Part shown: positions 12,749 through 19,074 of the stretch, piece after piece | How positions within the stretch are numbered: position 1 is the first letter of the stretch | Layout of the letters: each line of letters starts with the position of its first letter | Origin: an uncultured Oscillospiraceae bacterium | GTDB taxonomy: Bacteria > Bacillota > Clostridia > Oscillospirales > Oscillospiraceae | Assembly: GCA_934622035.1 (NCBI GenBank) | Contig: CAKTVG010000031.1 | Span: forward strand, 1 to 20,687 | Length of the DNA: 20,687 bases | Reading direction: 5' to 3' | The notes under the pieces: generated by a model | Seen by the model: the letters and a program-made list of their open reading frames with translations, nothing else | What the model was told of the DNA's origin: nothing | The model's database searches: none | Program-made: the position numbers and the translations under genes

Positions 12749-15247
12749 TCAATCGATCCCGGTGACGGTATAGTCCTCGGCCTCGACGGCCTGCTTCAGC
12801 GTCTCCTCCGGCACGGGCGCGGTCAGGGTCACGACAGCGGTTCCCGCCTCGTGGCTGACCTCGGCGGAGGTCACCTGCGGCAGCGCTTCCAGCGCGGCCT
12901 TGACCGTCGCCTCGCAGTGGCCGCACATCATGCCCTCGATGCGGATCGTGCGGGTCATGGTCTTTTTTGCCTTTCCCGCTCTGCGGCGGTGGTCATGCCG
13001 GGAGTCATACAGCTTGCAGAAGTTCAGGCGCAGCGCATTCGTGACCACGCAGAAGCTCGACAGGCTCATTGCCGCCGCGCCGAACATGGGATTAAGCGTC
13101 AGCCCGAGGGCCACAAAGCAGCCCGCCGCCAGCGGAATGCCAATGACGTTGTAGAAGAACGCCCAGAAGAGATTTTCGTGGATGTTGCGCAGCGTGGCGC
13201 GGCTCAGGCGGATCGCCGCCGGAACGTCAGTCAGACTGCTCTTCATCAGAACGACGTCCGCCGCGTCAATCGCGACGTCCGCACCCGCGCCGATGGCGAT
13301 GCCGACGTCCGCATGGGTCAGAGCAGGCGCATCGTTGATGCCGTCGCCCACCATGGCGACCTTACCCGACTGCATCAAGCGGCGGATGACGCTCTCCTTG
13401 CCGTCCGGCAGGACACCCGCAATGACCTCGTCCACACCCGCCTGTGCGCCGATCGCTTTGGCGGTACGCTCATTGTCTCCGGTCAACATCACGACGCGGA
13501 TGCCCATGCCCTGAAGCTCCTTCACGGCCTGTGCGCTTTCCTGCTTGATCGTATCCGCGACGACGATCAGGCCGAGCAGCCGGCCGTCCACCGCGAACAG
13601 GAGCGGCGTCTTTCCCTGCTCCGCCAGCGCCTGCGCCTGCGCATCCAGCGCTGCCGGAATCTCCGTCAGCCCGGAGAGATAGCGCAGACTACCGCCGACG
13701 AGCGTCTTTCCGCTGCATTCGGCACGCAGGCCGTTTCCGGGCAGGGCGGCAAAATCACTCACCTCAACCGGGCGCAGCCCCTGCGCCGTGCACTTTTCCA
13801 CAATGGCTCTGGCCAGCGGATGCTCACTGCGCGCCTCAAGCGCAAAGGCAGCGCCGAGCAGCGTCTCCTCCGGCACACCCTCGGCGGGGACGATGTCCGT
13901 CACCTTCGGCTCGCCGCTTGTGATCGTGCCGGTCTTGTCCAGCGCGACGATGTTGGTCTTGCCCGCCGCCTCCAGGCTCACCGCCGTTTTAAAGAGGATG
14001 CCGTTTTTCGCGCCGAGACCGTTGCCGACCATGATCGCCACCGGCGTCGCCAGCCCCAGCGCACAGGGGCAGCTGATGACCAGAACGGAGATCGCACGCG
14101 CCAGCGCGTAGCTGAACTCCCGGCCGATCAGCAGCCAGACGATCAGCGTAACCAGAGAAATCCCGATCACCGTGGGTACAAATACACCCGAAACGCGGTC
14201 GGCGACCTTCGCAATGGGCGCCTTTGTCGCCGCAGCGTCACTGACCATCTTGATGATCTGGGAAAGCGTCGTGTCCTCGCCGACACGCGTGGCCTCGCAG
14301 CGCAGGAAGCCCGACTGGTTGACCGTCGCAGCGGACACGCCGTCGCCCTTCGCCTTGTCGACCGGGATGCTCTCGCCCGTCAGCGCCGCCTCATTGACCG
14401 CGCTGCTGCCCTCGAGCACAATGCCGTCCACGGGGATATTCTCGCCCGGACGGACGACGAACACATCTCCCTTGCGTACCTGCGCGATGGGCACGGTAAC
14501 CTCCTGGCCGTCGCGCTCAACGCGCGCCGTCTGCGGCGCAAGCTTCATCAGGCTCTTGAGCGCGTTGGTCGTCTTGCCCTTCGAGCGTGCCTCCAGAAGC
14601 TTGCCGACCGTAATCAGCGTCAGGATCATGGCCGCAGACTCGAAATAGAATTCGTCCATATAGGTCATGACCGCCTGCATGTCGCCGTCCGTCTGCGCCT
14701 TCGTCATGGCAAACAGCGCGTACACGCTCCAGACGAAGGACGCCATGGAGCCGAGTGCGACCAGCGTATCCATATTCGGCGAGCGCCGCCAGAGGCTTTT
14801 AAAACCGCTGATAAAAAACTTCTGATTGATGACCATGATAATCCCGGCAAGCAGCAGCTGCACCAGGCCCATCGCCACATGATTGCCCTCGAACCACTTC
14901 GGCAGAGGCCAATTCCACATCATGTGCCCCATGGAAAAGTACATCAGCACCAGCAGGAAGCCCACGGAGGCGATCAGGCGCTTTTTCAGCCCCGGCGTCT
15001 CGTGATCCTCCAGCGCATCGGCCTCGGCAGATGCGGCGGCCGCCTGCGCGCCCTTCAGCGATGCGCCGTAGCCCGCATCCTTGACCGCGCGGATGATGCT
15101 CTCCGGCGAGGCCGTCCCCTCGACGCCCATGGAATTGGTCAGCAGGCTCACCGAGCAGGACGTCACGCCCGGCACCTTGGACACCGCCTTTTCCACTCGG
15201 GCGCTGCACGCCGCGCAGCTCATACCCGTAACATTATATTGTTCCAT
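12749..15247 (-). CDS. copA: Copper-exporting P1B-type ATPase with heavy-metal domains at both ends
   Basis: CopA pumps Cu(I) out of the cytosol using ATP. The 832 residues hold an N-terminal HMA domain with GMSCAAC (8-14), an actuator domain with TGE (290-292), and the membrane metal-site motif CPC (393-395) in the sixth segment. The rest of the P1B-1 set follows: phosphorylation site DKTGT (437-441), SEHPLA (474-479), TGD (589-591), GDGINDAP (634-641), YN (699-700) and MSLSS (727-731). CPC, YN and MxxxS together indicate copper/silver. Unusually for many CopA proteins, a second HMA domain with GMMCGHC (772-778) is attached after the last membrane segment (about 766-832), resembling a fused CopZ chaperone. 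The start has AGGAGG seven bases upstream and lies 10 bases after csoR, so the pair is an operon. Confidence 0.96.
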   Translation of the reverse strand: MEQYNVTGMSCAACSARVEKAVSKVPGVTSCSVSLLTNSMGVEGTASPESIIRAVKDAGYGASLKGAQAAAASAEADALEDHETPGLKKRLIASVGFLLVLMYFSMGHMMWNWPLPKWFEGNHVAMGLVQLLLAGIIMVINQKFFISGFKSLWRRSPNMDTLVALGSMASFVWSVYALFAMTKAQTDGDMQAVMTYMDEFYFESAAMILTLITVGKLLEARSKGKTTNALKSLMKLAPQTARVERDGQEVTVPIAQVRKGDVFVVRPGENIPVDGIVLEGSSAVNEAALTGESIPVDKAKGDGVSAATVNQSGFLRCEATRVGEDTTLSQIIKMVSDAAATKAPIAKVADRVSGVFVPTVIGISLVTLIVWLLIGREFSYALARAISVLVISCPCALGLATPVAIMVGNGLGAKNGILFKTAVSLEAAGKTNIVALDKTGTITSGEPKVTDIVPAEGVPEETLLGAAFALEARSEHPLARAIVEKCTAQGLRPVEVSDFAALPGNGLRAECSGKTLVGGSLRYLSGLTEIPAALDAQAQALAEQGKTPLLFAVDGRLLGLIVVADTIKQESAQAVKELQGMGIRVVMLTGDNERTAKAIGAQAGVDEVIAGVLPDGKESVIRRLMQSGKVAMVGDGINDAPALTHADVGIAIGAGADVAIDAADVVLMKSSLTDVPAAIRLSRATLRNIHENLFWAFFYNVIGIPLAAGCFVALGLTLNPMFGAAAMSLSSFCVVTNALRLNFCKLYDSRHDHRRRAGKAKKTMTRTIRIEGMMCGHCEATVKAALEALPQVTSAEVSHEAGTAVVTLTAPVPEETLKQAVEAEDYTVTGID

Positions 15248-15257
15248 TGTCTTCCTC

Positions 15258-15557
15258 CTATTTCATCAGCTTCTGCACGGTGGCGATCAGCTCATCGACA
15301 ATTTCGTCCTTACCCTCGTGAAGATCCTTCACGACGCATCCGCGAATATGATTCCCCAACAGTTCGCGATTAAAAGCGTTAATTGCAGCGCTTGCCGCCG
15401 CAGACTGCTGCAAAATGTCATTGCAGTAGGCGTCGTTCTCCAGCATTGCCTCAATGCCCCGAATCTGGCCCTCAATGCGGCGCAGCCGGTTCATCAGGGC
15501 TTTTTTCTGTTTTTCCGCGCGCTCCGTCTTGCGGCAGCACGGACTGGTTTCCTCCAT
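15258..15557 (-). CDS. csoR: CsoR-family copper-sensing transcriptional repressor
   Basis: A small all-helical tetrameric repressor released from DNA by Cu(I). The 99-residue product contains the family block LMNRLRRIEGQIRGIEAMLE and the metal-binding Cys-His-Cys triad, seen in AYCNDILQQ (Cys), LLGNHIRGCV (His and the second Cys). A cysteine pair (PCCRK) lies near the N-terminus. An in-frame ATG at 15581 would give 107 residues but lies only 8 bases after the -10 box and has no ribosome binding site; the ATG at 15557 has AAGGAG 10-11 bases upstream. I prefer the shorter form. The promoter spacer is filled by the operator palindrome, so the operon represses itself and responds to copper. copA follows after 10 bases. 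Confidence 0.93.
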   Translation of the reverse strand: MEETSPCCRKTERAEKQKKALMNRLRRIEGQIRGIEAMLENDAYCNDILQQSAAASAAINAFNRELLGNHIRGCVVKDLHEGKDEIVDELIATVQKLMK

Positions 15558-15589
15558 TTGCCGGTCATCTCCTTCGTTCATCTGCCCGC

Positions 15590-15618
15590 ATTATATACCC
15601 CCAGGGGGTATTTGTCAA
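15590..15618 (-). promoter_or_regulatory. Consensus promoter of csoR-copA
   Basis: On the minus strand TTGACA (15618-15613) and TATAAT (15595-15590) are exactly 17 bases apart. The expected transcription start is near 15583, giving a very short leader of about 26 bases to the preferred csoR start. Confidence 0.93.
15595..15611. promoter_or_regulatory. CsoR operator
   Basis: ATACCCCCAGGGGGTAT is a 17-bp palindrome centred on A15603. It matches the known CsoR box pattern (TAC and GTA flanks around C and G runs) and covers nearly the whole spacer between -35 and -10, so bound repressor would block RNA polymerase directly. Confidence 0.9.
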
Positions 15619-15688
15619 GTAGTTCCCTACAAAAAAACTATGTTTTTCTTTCTGTGGCTTTTCTGCATTTCTGCACATAATACCGAAA

Positions 15689-15716
15689 GTGCCGGAACTT
15701 TGACACGAGACGGCAC
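15689..15716. promoter_or_regulatory. Inverted repeat upstream of xpt (possible operator)
   Basis: GTGCCG (15689-15694) and CGGCAC (15711-15716) face each other across 16 bases, 20-50 bases upstream of the xpt -35 box. CCGAA and CCGGAA occur in the same stretch. This is not a clear match to the PurR box or another purine control site I recognise. The rest of the 15619-15798 gap shows no other feature. Confidence 0.3.
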
Positions 15717-15738
15717 ATAAGATGGGAGATACTGCTAA

Positions 15739-15767
15739 TTGCCTTTTTTTCGACCATCCTTTACAAT
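15739..15767 (+). promoter_or_regulatory. SigA promoter of xpt-guaA
   Basis: TTGCCT (15739-15744) and TACAAT (15762-15767) are separated by 17 bases. The start point would be near 15774, so the leader is only about 25 bases and leaves no room for a purine riboswitch. Confidence 0.75.
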
Positions 15768-15798
15768 GAGAGTAATTATTTTTTGGAGGTCGATTCCC

Positions 15799-16377
15799 AT
15801 GAACAGTCTGAAGGAACGCATCCGCCGTGAAGGCAGGGTCCTGCCCGGCAACATCGTCAAGGTGGACGGTTTTCTGAACCATCGGGTCGATGTTGCGTTT
15901 ATGGAGGAGCTTGCGGACGAGTTTGCCAAAATCTTCCCCATTCAGGACGTCACGCTTGTTTTGACGGCCGAGGCGAGCGGTATCGCGCTGGCGACGATTT
16001 GCGCCCAAAAATTCGGTGTTCCCCTGCTTTTTGCAAAAAAAGCGAAGAGCGACAACATCGAGGGCGGATTGTACCAGAGCGATATTTTTTCTTATACCTA
16101 TAAGAAAAAGGTCACGCTTCTTGTGGCAAAGGATTGGATTCATTCCTCGGATCGCGTTCTGATCATTGACGACTTCATGGCGCGCGGCGAAGCGATGCGC
16201 GGGCTGTGCGAAATCGTGGAGCACGCGGGCGCAACGCTCGTGGGAATCGGCGTTGCTGTAGAGAAGGGCTTCCAGGGCGGCGGAGACGCGCTGCGTGCCG
16301 CGGGCTACCCGCTGCACTCCCTGGCGGTCATTGAAAGTGCAGAGGATGGCAAGATCGTCTTCCGCGGAGAGGAATGA
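15799..16377 (+). CDS. xpt: Xanthine phosphoribosyltransferase
   Basis: Salvages xanthine with PRPP to XMP in the cytosol, feeding the next gene's enzyme, which converts XMP to GMP. The 192-residue product has the type I PRTase fold. The family N-terminus MNSLKERIRREGRVL, then KVDGFLNHRVD, TLVLTAEASGIALA and LFAKKAKS are followed by the PRPP loop VLIIDDFMARGEA. The ATG at 15799 has GGAGG nine bases upstream; a longer in-frame extension upstream overlaps the promoter and is not used. The gene overlaps guaA by four bases (ATGA), indicating translational coupling. The B. subtilis homologue is controlled by a purine riboswitch; none is present here. Confidence 0.95.
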   Translation: MNSLKERIRREGRVLPGNIVKVDGFLNHRVDVAFMEELADEFAKIFPIQDVTLVLTAEASGIALATICAQKFGVPLLFAKKAKSDNIEGGLYQSDIFSYTYKKKVTLLVAKDWIHSSDRVLIIDDFMARGEAMRGLCEIVEHAGATLVGIGVAVEKGFQGGGDALRAAGYPLHSLAVIESAEDGKIVFRGEE

Positions 16378-17912
16378 GCATGAAAAAGGTCTTAGTGCTG
16401 GACTTCGGCGGGCAGTATAATTTGCTGGTGGCCCGCCGCGTCCGCGAGTGCGGCGTATACTGCGAAATCCGCTCCTGGCGGGAATCCATGGAAAATATCC
16501 GCGCTTTCCAGCCGGATGCACTGATCTTCACCGGCGGCCCCGCCACGGTGTTCGAGCCGAACGCTCCCATGGTGGACCCCGCTCTGTTCTCCATGGGCAT
16601 CCCCGTGCTGGGCATTTGCTACGGTCAGCAGCTGATGATCCACCTGCTGGGCGGCCAGTGCCGCCGGGCCGAGACCCGTGAATACGGCAAGGTGGAGCTG
16701 ACCCACAATGGGAAAAGTTCCCTGTTCAAGGACATTCCCGCCACCGCCGTGTACTGGATGAGCCACGGCGTGGAGGTGGAGACGCTGGCCCCCGGCTTCG
16801 AGGTGGTAGCGTCCACCGACGGCTGCCGCTGCGCAGCCATCCAGTGCGCTGAAAAGCGGCTCTACGGCGTGCAGTTCCACCCGGAGGTGCTCCACACCGA
16901 GTACGGCAAGGAAGTGCTGCAAAACTTCCTGTACGGCATCTGTGGCTTCACCGCCGAGTGGGCCATGGCGTCCTATCTGGAGGAGGCCGTGACAGAGTGC
17001 CGCGCTAAAATCGGCAGCGGCCGCGTGCTGCTGGCGCTCTCCGGCGGCGTGGACAGCTCCGTTGCAGCCGCTCTGCTGCAGCGCGCCGTCGGCAATCAGC
17101 TGACCTGCATCTTCGTGGATCACGGTCTGCTGCGCAAAAACGAAGGTGATCAGGTAGAGGAGGTCATGACCCGCCAGTTCCATGTGGACGTGCGCCGGGT
17201 CAACGCCAAGGATCGCTTCCTTTCCAAGCTGGCCGGCATCACCGACCCCGAGCGCAAGCGCAAGATCATCGGCGAGGAATTTATCCGGGTTTTTGAGGCC
17301 GAGGCAAAAAAGATCGGCGCCGTGGATTTCCTGGCACAGGGCACCATCTATCCCGATGTGGTGGAGTCCGGCCTCGGCGGCGAGTCCGTGGTCATCAAGA
17401 GCCATCACAACGTGGGCGGACTGCCGGACTGTGTGGACTTCAAGGACATCGTGGAGCCCCTGCGGCGGCTGTTCAAGGACGAGGTTCGGCAGCTCGGCAT
17501 CGAGCTGGGCCTGCCGGAGCAGCTGGTGTGGCGCCAGCCCTTCCCCGGCCCCGGCCTTGCCATCCGCGTCATCGGTGAGATCACCGAGGAAAAGCTGGAG
17601 ATTCTGCGCGACGCGGACGCCATCTTCCGCGAGGAGATGGCTCTGGCCGGTCTGGACCGTACCACCAGCCAGTACTTCGCCGTGCTGACCAGTGTCCGCA
17701 GCGTGGGCGTCATGGGCGACGAGCGCACGTATGACTATACTTTGGCCCTACGGGCGGTGCAGTCTCAGGACTTCATGACAGCCGCATGGACCCGCCTGCC
17801 CTATGAGCTGCTGGATAAGGTCAGCAGCCGCATCGTGGGCGAGGTAAAGCACATCAACCGCATCGTCTACGATATCACCTCCAAACCCCCCGCAACGGTG
17901 GAGTGGGAATGA
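16374..17912 (+). CDS. guaA: GMP synthase (glutamine-hydrolysing)
   Basis: Converts XMP, ATP and glutamine to GMP. The 512-residue product has the two expected domains. The N-terminal class I glutamine amidotransferase has GICYGQQLM with nucleophile Cys82, and FHPEV with His169 and Glu171. The C-terminal ATP-pyrophosphatase has the P-loop SGGVDSS (223-229), followed by the dimerisation domain with QPFPGPGLAIRVIGE (388-402) and the conserved tail KPPATVEWE. The ATG at 16374 overlaps the xpt stop; a second ATG at 16380 has better spacing to GAGGA and may be the real start, two residues shorter. The last codons (17901-17912) coincide with the site where genomic islands are known to insert in Firmicutes, and a mobile element follows. 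Confidence 0.96.
   Translation: MSMKKVLVLDFGGQYNLLVARRVRECGVYCEIRSWRESMENIRAFQPDALIFTGGPATVFEPNAPMVDPALFSMGIPVLGICYGQQLMIHLLGGQCRRAETREYGKVELTHNGKSSLFKDIPATAVYWMSHGVEVETLAPGFEVVASTDGCRCAAIQCAEKRLYGVQFHPEVLHTEYGKEVLQNFLYGICGFTAEWAMASYLEEAVTECRAKIGSGRVLLALSGGVDSSVAAALLQRAVGNQLTCIFVDHGLLRKNEGDQVEEVMTRQFHVDVRRVNAKDRFLSKLAGITDPERKRKIIGEEFIRVFEAEAKKIGAVDFLAQGTIYPDVVESGLGGESVVIKSHHNVGGLPDCVDFKDIVEPLRRLFKDEVRQLGIELGLPEQLVWRQPFPGPGLAIRVIGEITEEKLEILRDADAIFREEMALAGLDRTTSQYFAVLTSVRSVGVMGDERTYDYTLALRAVQSQDFMTAAWTRLPYELLDKVSSRIVGEVKHINRIVYDITSKPPATVEWE
17901..17912. other. Probable attachment site core (attL) in the guaA 3' end
   Basis: GAGTGGGAATGA encodes the terminal Glu-Trp-Glu-stop of GuaA. The 3' end of guaA is an established insertion site for integrative elements in Firmicutes, and such elements recreate the gene end at one junction. 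Here guaA is intact and integrase, repressor and mobilisation genes follow at once. The matching copy at the other end of the element is outside the window, so the core limits are inferred. Confidence 0.5.
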
Positions 17913-17922
17913 TTGCATCCCG

Positions 17923-17952
17923 GAAAAAGCCCAGTCATACCAAGGCTTTTTC
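17923..17952 (+). terminator. Terminator after guaA
   Basis: GAAAAAGCC (17923-17931) and GGCTTTTTC (17944-17952) form a perfect 9-bp stem, with the T-run inside the downstream arm. It sits 10 bases past the guaA stop. If the attachment core is at 17901-17912, this terminator is carried by the element rather than by the original chromosome. Confidence 0.75.
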
Positions 17953-17969
17953 GCCATGAGTGCCCGCTG

Positions 17970-17988
17970 TGGCAACAAAATGGCAACA
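17970..17988. repeat. Two direct TGGCAACA repeats (candidate integrase arm-type sites)
   Basis: TGGCAACA occurs at 17970-17977 and 17981-17988, an 11-bp period that places both on the same DNA face. Short direct repeats of this sort next to an attachment core are typical binding sites of the N-terminal arm-binding domain of tyrosine integrases. The repeats are seen; the function is inferred from position. Confidence 0.5.
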
Positions 17989-18010
17989 TTATTTGAATTA
18001 TTGCGATAAC

Positions 18011-18054
18011 AAAAAGCGCTATCTGATTTGAAGCCAAGTCAGATAGCGCTTTTT
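18011..18054 (-). terminator. Long terminator hairpin after the XRE regulator gene
   Basis: AAAAAGCGCTATCTGA (18011-18026) and TCAGATAGCGCTTTTT (18039-18054) form a perfect 16-bp stem that extends by four further pairs to loop AAGC. A-runs and T-runs lie at both outer ends. It lies 8 bases past the regulator stop and would also stop transcripts coming from guaA. Confidence 0.9.
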
Positions 18055-18062
18055 CTTTGTTT

Positions 18063-18593
18063 TTAGTCAGCCTTCAATCGGTCCTTGAACGCCTCCACCA
18101 TTGCATCGCTGAGCTGCTGAGACGGTACTTTCACATAGCCGGAGGCTTCGTCATATTTCGGGTAGTTATAACGCCACTTGTCGTAGTCCTCCCGGTTGAT
18201 TTCTCCGCTACGATACTTTTCGGTCTGTTCCGCCCACGCAGTGAGCATTTTGGAAAGCTCGACGGCATCCCTTCCCTTCCGAGGGTCAACACGCAGGGAA
18301 ACGCCGTTCTCGCCGGTGTCCACCGTCAGACCGTAGCGATCCTCCACGGTAAACAGCGTGTGCATCAGGCCGAGATAGCTGTCAATGTCCGGCACGGACA
18401 GAGCCAGCGGCGATACGCCTAACGCCCTGGCAAGGGTTTCCGTCAGCTCGGCCTTGGGCGTTCTGGAGCCGGATTCATACTGCGCCATACGAATGTCAGC
18501 GGTCTTTTCCGGAAAGCCGACTACCTGCCCCAAGTATTTTTGTGTCATTCCCCGCAGATTGCGGAAGAACCGAATTCTCTCACCGATTGCCAT
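18063..18593 (-). CDS. XRE-family helix-turn-helix regulator of the mobile element
   Basis: Probably the repressor that keeps the element integrated. The 176 residues begin with a Cro/CI-type domain: IGERIRFFRNLRGMTQKYLG, then VGFPEKTADIRMAQYESGSR and PKAELTETLARALGVSPLAL (about 3-65). The remaining C-terminal part (about 70-176) is charged and helical with no domain I recognise; it has no catalytic Ser-Lys pair of LexA/CI self-cleaving repressors. The ATG at 18593 has AAGGAG nine bases upstream. It is transcribed divergently from the xis-like and integrase genes, and the shared control region (18594-18877) holds two strong promoters and repeated ATAGCAAA motifs. Clear shift to more AT-rich sequence than the preceding chromosomal genes. 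Confidence 0.88.
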   Translation of the reverse strand: MAIGERIRFFRNLRGMTQKYLGQVVGFPEKTADIRMAQYESGSRTPKAELTETLARALGVSPLALSVPDIDSYLGLMHTLFTVEDRYGLTVDTGENGVSLRVDPRKGRDAVELSKMLTAWAEQTEKYRSGEINREDYDKWRYNYPKYDEASGYVKVPSQQLSDAMVEAFKDRLKAD

Positions 18594-18624
18594 AGCACAA
18601 CACTCCTTTATGTACTGTGCAATT

Positions 18625-18654
18625 AGTATAGCATATAGATTTAAGTTATGTCAA
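18625..18654 (-). promoter_or_regulatory. Promoter of the XRE regulator
   Basis: On the minus strand TTGACA (18654-18649) and TATACT (18630-18625) are 18 bases apart, and the -10 is extended (TGC before TATACT). Transcription would start near 18618. Confidence 0.85.
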
Positions 18655-18655
18655 G

Positions 18656-18748
18656 ATAGCAAAAGCAAAAAAGTTAAATATTTTCCCGAAAGCCTCTTGA
18701 CAATAGCAAATTCGTTTAGTATAATGATTAAGCAAATAGCGTTAAGTT
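18656..18748. promoter_or_regulatory. Candidate repressor operators between the divergent promoters
   Basis: ATAGCAAA occurs at 18656-18663 and 18703-18710, with a related ATAGCG at 18736-18741. TTAAGTT occurs at 18641-18647 and 18742-18748. These copies overlap or flank both promoters, as expected for a repressor that controls its own gene and the excision/integration genes. Binding is inference. Confidence 0.4.
18697..18725 (+). promoter_or_regulatory. Consensus promoter of the xis-int-mob transcript
   Basis: TTGACA (18697-18702) and TATAAT (18720-18725) are exactly 17 bases apart. Transcription would start near 18732, leaving a leader of about 146 bases before the next preferred start. 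Such a strong promoter implies tight repression, probably by the divergent XRE protein. Confidence 0.9.
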
Positions 18749-18786
18749 GTTTGCAGACAACAGAATATCCGTCGTGCGTCACGGTA

Positions 18787-18873
18787 ATGGCGTACCCGCT
18801 CGGGCAAATCGGAATGCGGCCAGAAAGTTCTCCGACACGAAATAAGAGAACTATAACCAAACGAAAGGGGTGA
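18787..18873 (+). other. Possible 28-codon leader reading frame
   Basis: ATG at 18787 opens a frame of 28 codons (MAYPLGQIGMRPESSPTRNK and eight more residues) ending at TGA 18871-18873, five bases before the xis-like start. No good ribosome binding site precedes it. Its end next to the following ribosome binding site would fit translational coupling or a leader peptide, but it could be chance. Confidence 0.2.
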
Positions 18874-18877
18874 TGAA

Positions 18878-19069
18878 ATGGAGAACACGAGCTTTATGAG
18901 AGTGGAGGAAGTAGCACAGGAATTGGGCGTTTCCAAGTCCTATGCCTACAAGATCGTCCAGAAGCTGAATGAAGAACTGAAAAACAAAGGCTTTCTCACG
19001 ATTTCAGGGCGAGTCAACAAGCAATATTTTATGGAACGCACCTGTTACGGTGCAGAGAGAAAGGAGTAA
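18878..19069 (+). CDS. Small helix-turn-helix protein, putative excisionase
   Basis: A 63-residue DNA-binding protein. MRVEEVAQELGVSKSYAYKI (7-26) is a winged-helix/MerR-like recognition motif as in excisionases and other recombination directionality factors. NKGFLTISGRVNKQYFMERT (36-55) follows, ending in the short basic tail. The ATG at 18878 is preceded by AAAGGGGTG. It lies five bases before the integrase gene in the same transcript, the usual xis-int order, so it probably favours excision of the element. It could instead be a small transcriptional regulator; the sequence alone does not settle this. Confidence 0.75.
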   Translation: MENTSFMRVEEVAQELGVSKSYAYKIVQKLNEELKNKGFLTISGRVNKQYFMERTCYGAERKE

Positions 19070-19074
19070 TCGCA

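Noticed and set aside
12728..15373. Plus-strand open frame of 881 codons across copA
   Set aside because: It is antisense to a clear CopA with all P-type ATPase motifs, is rich in His/Arg/Asp repeats typical of GC-rich shadow frames, and has no ribosome binding site.
15619..15798. Purine riboswitch upstream of xpt
   Set aside because: None of the conserved purine-aptamer segments are present, and the best promoter leaves only about 25 bases of leader.
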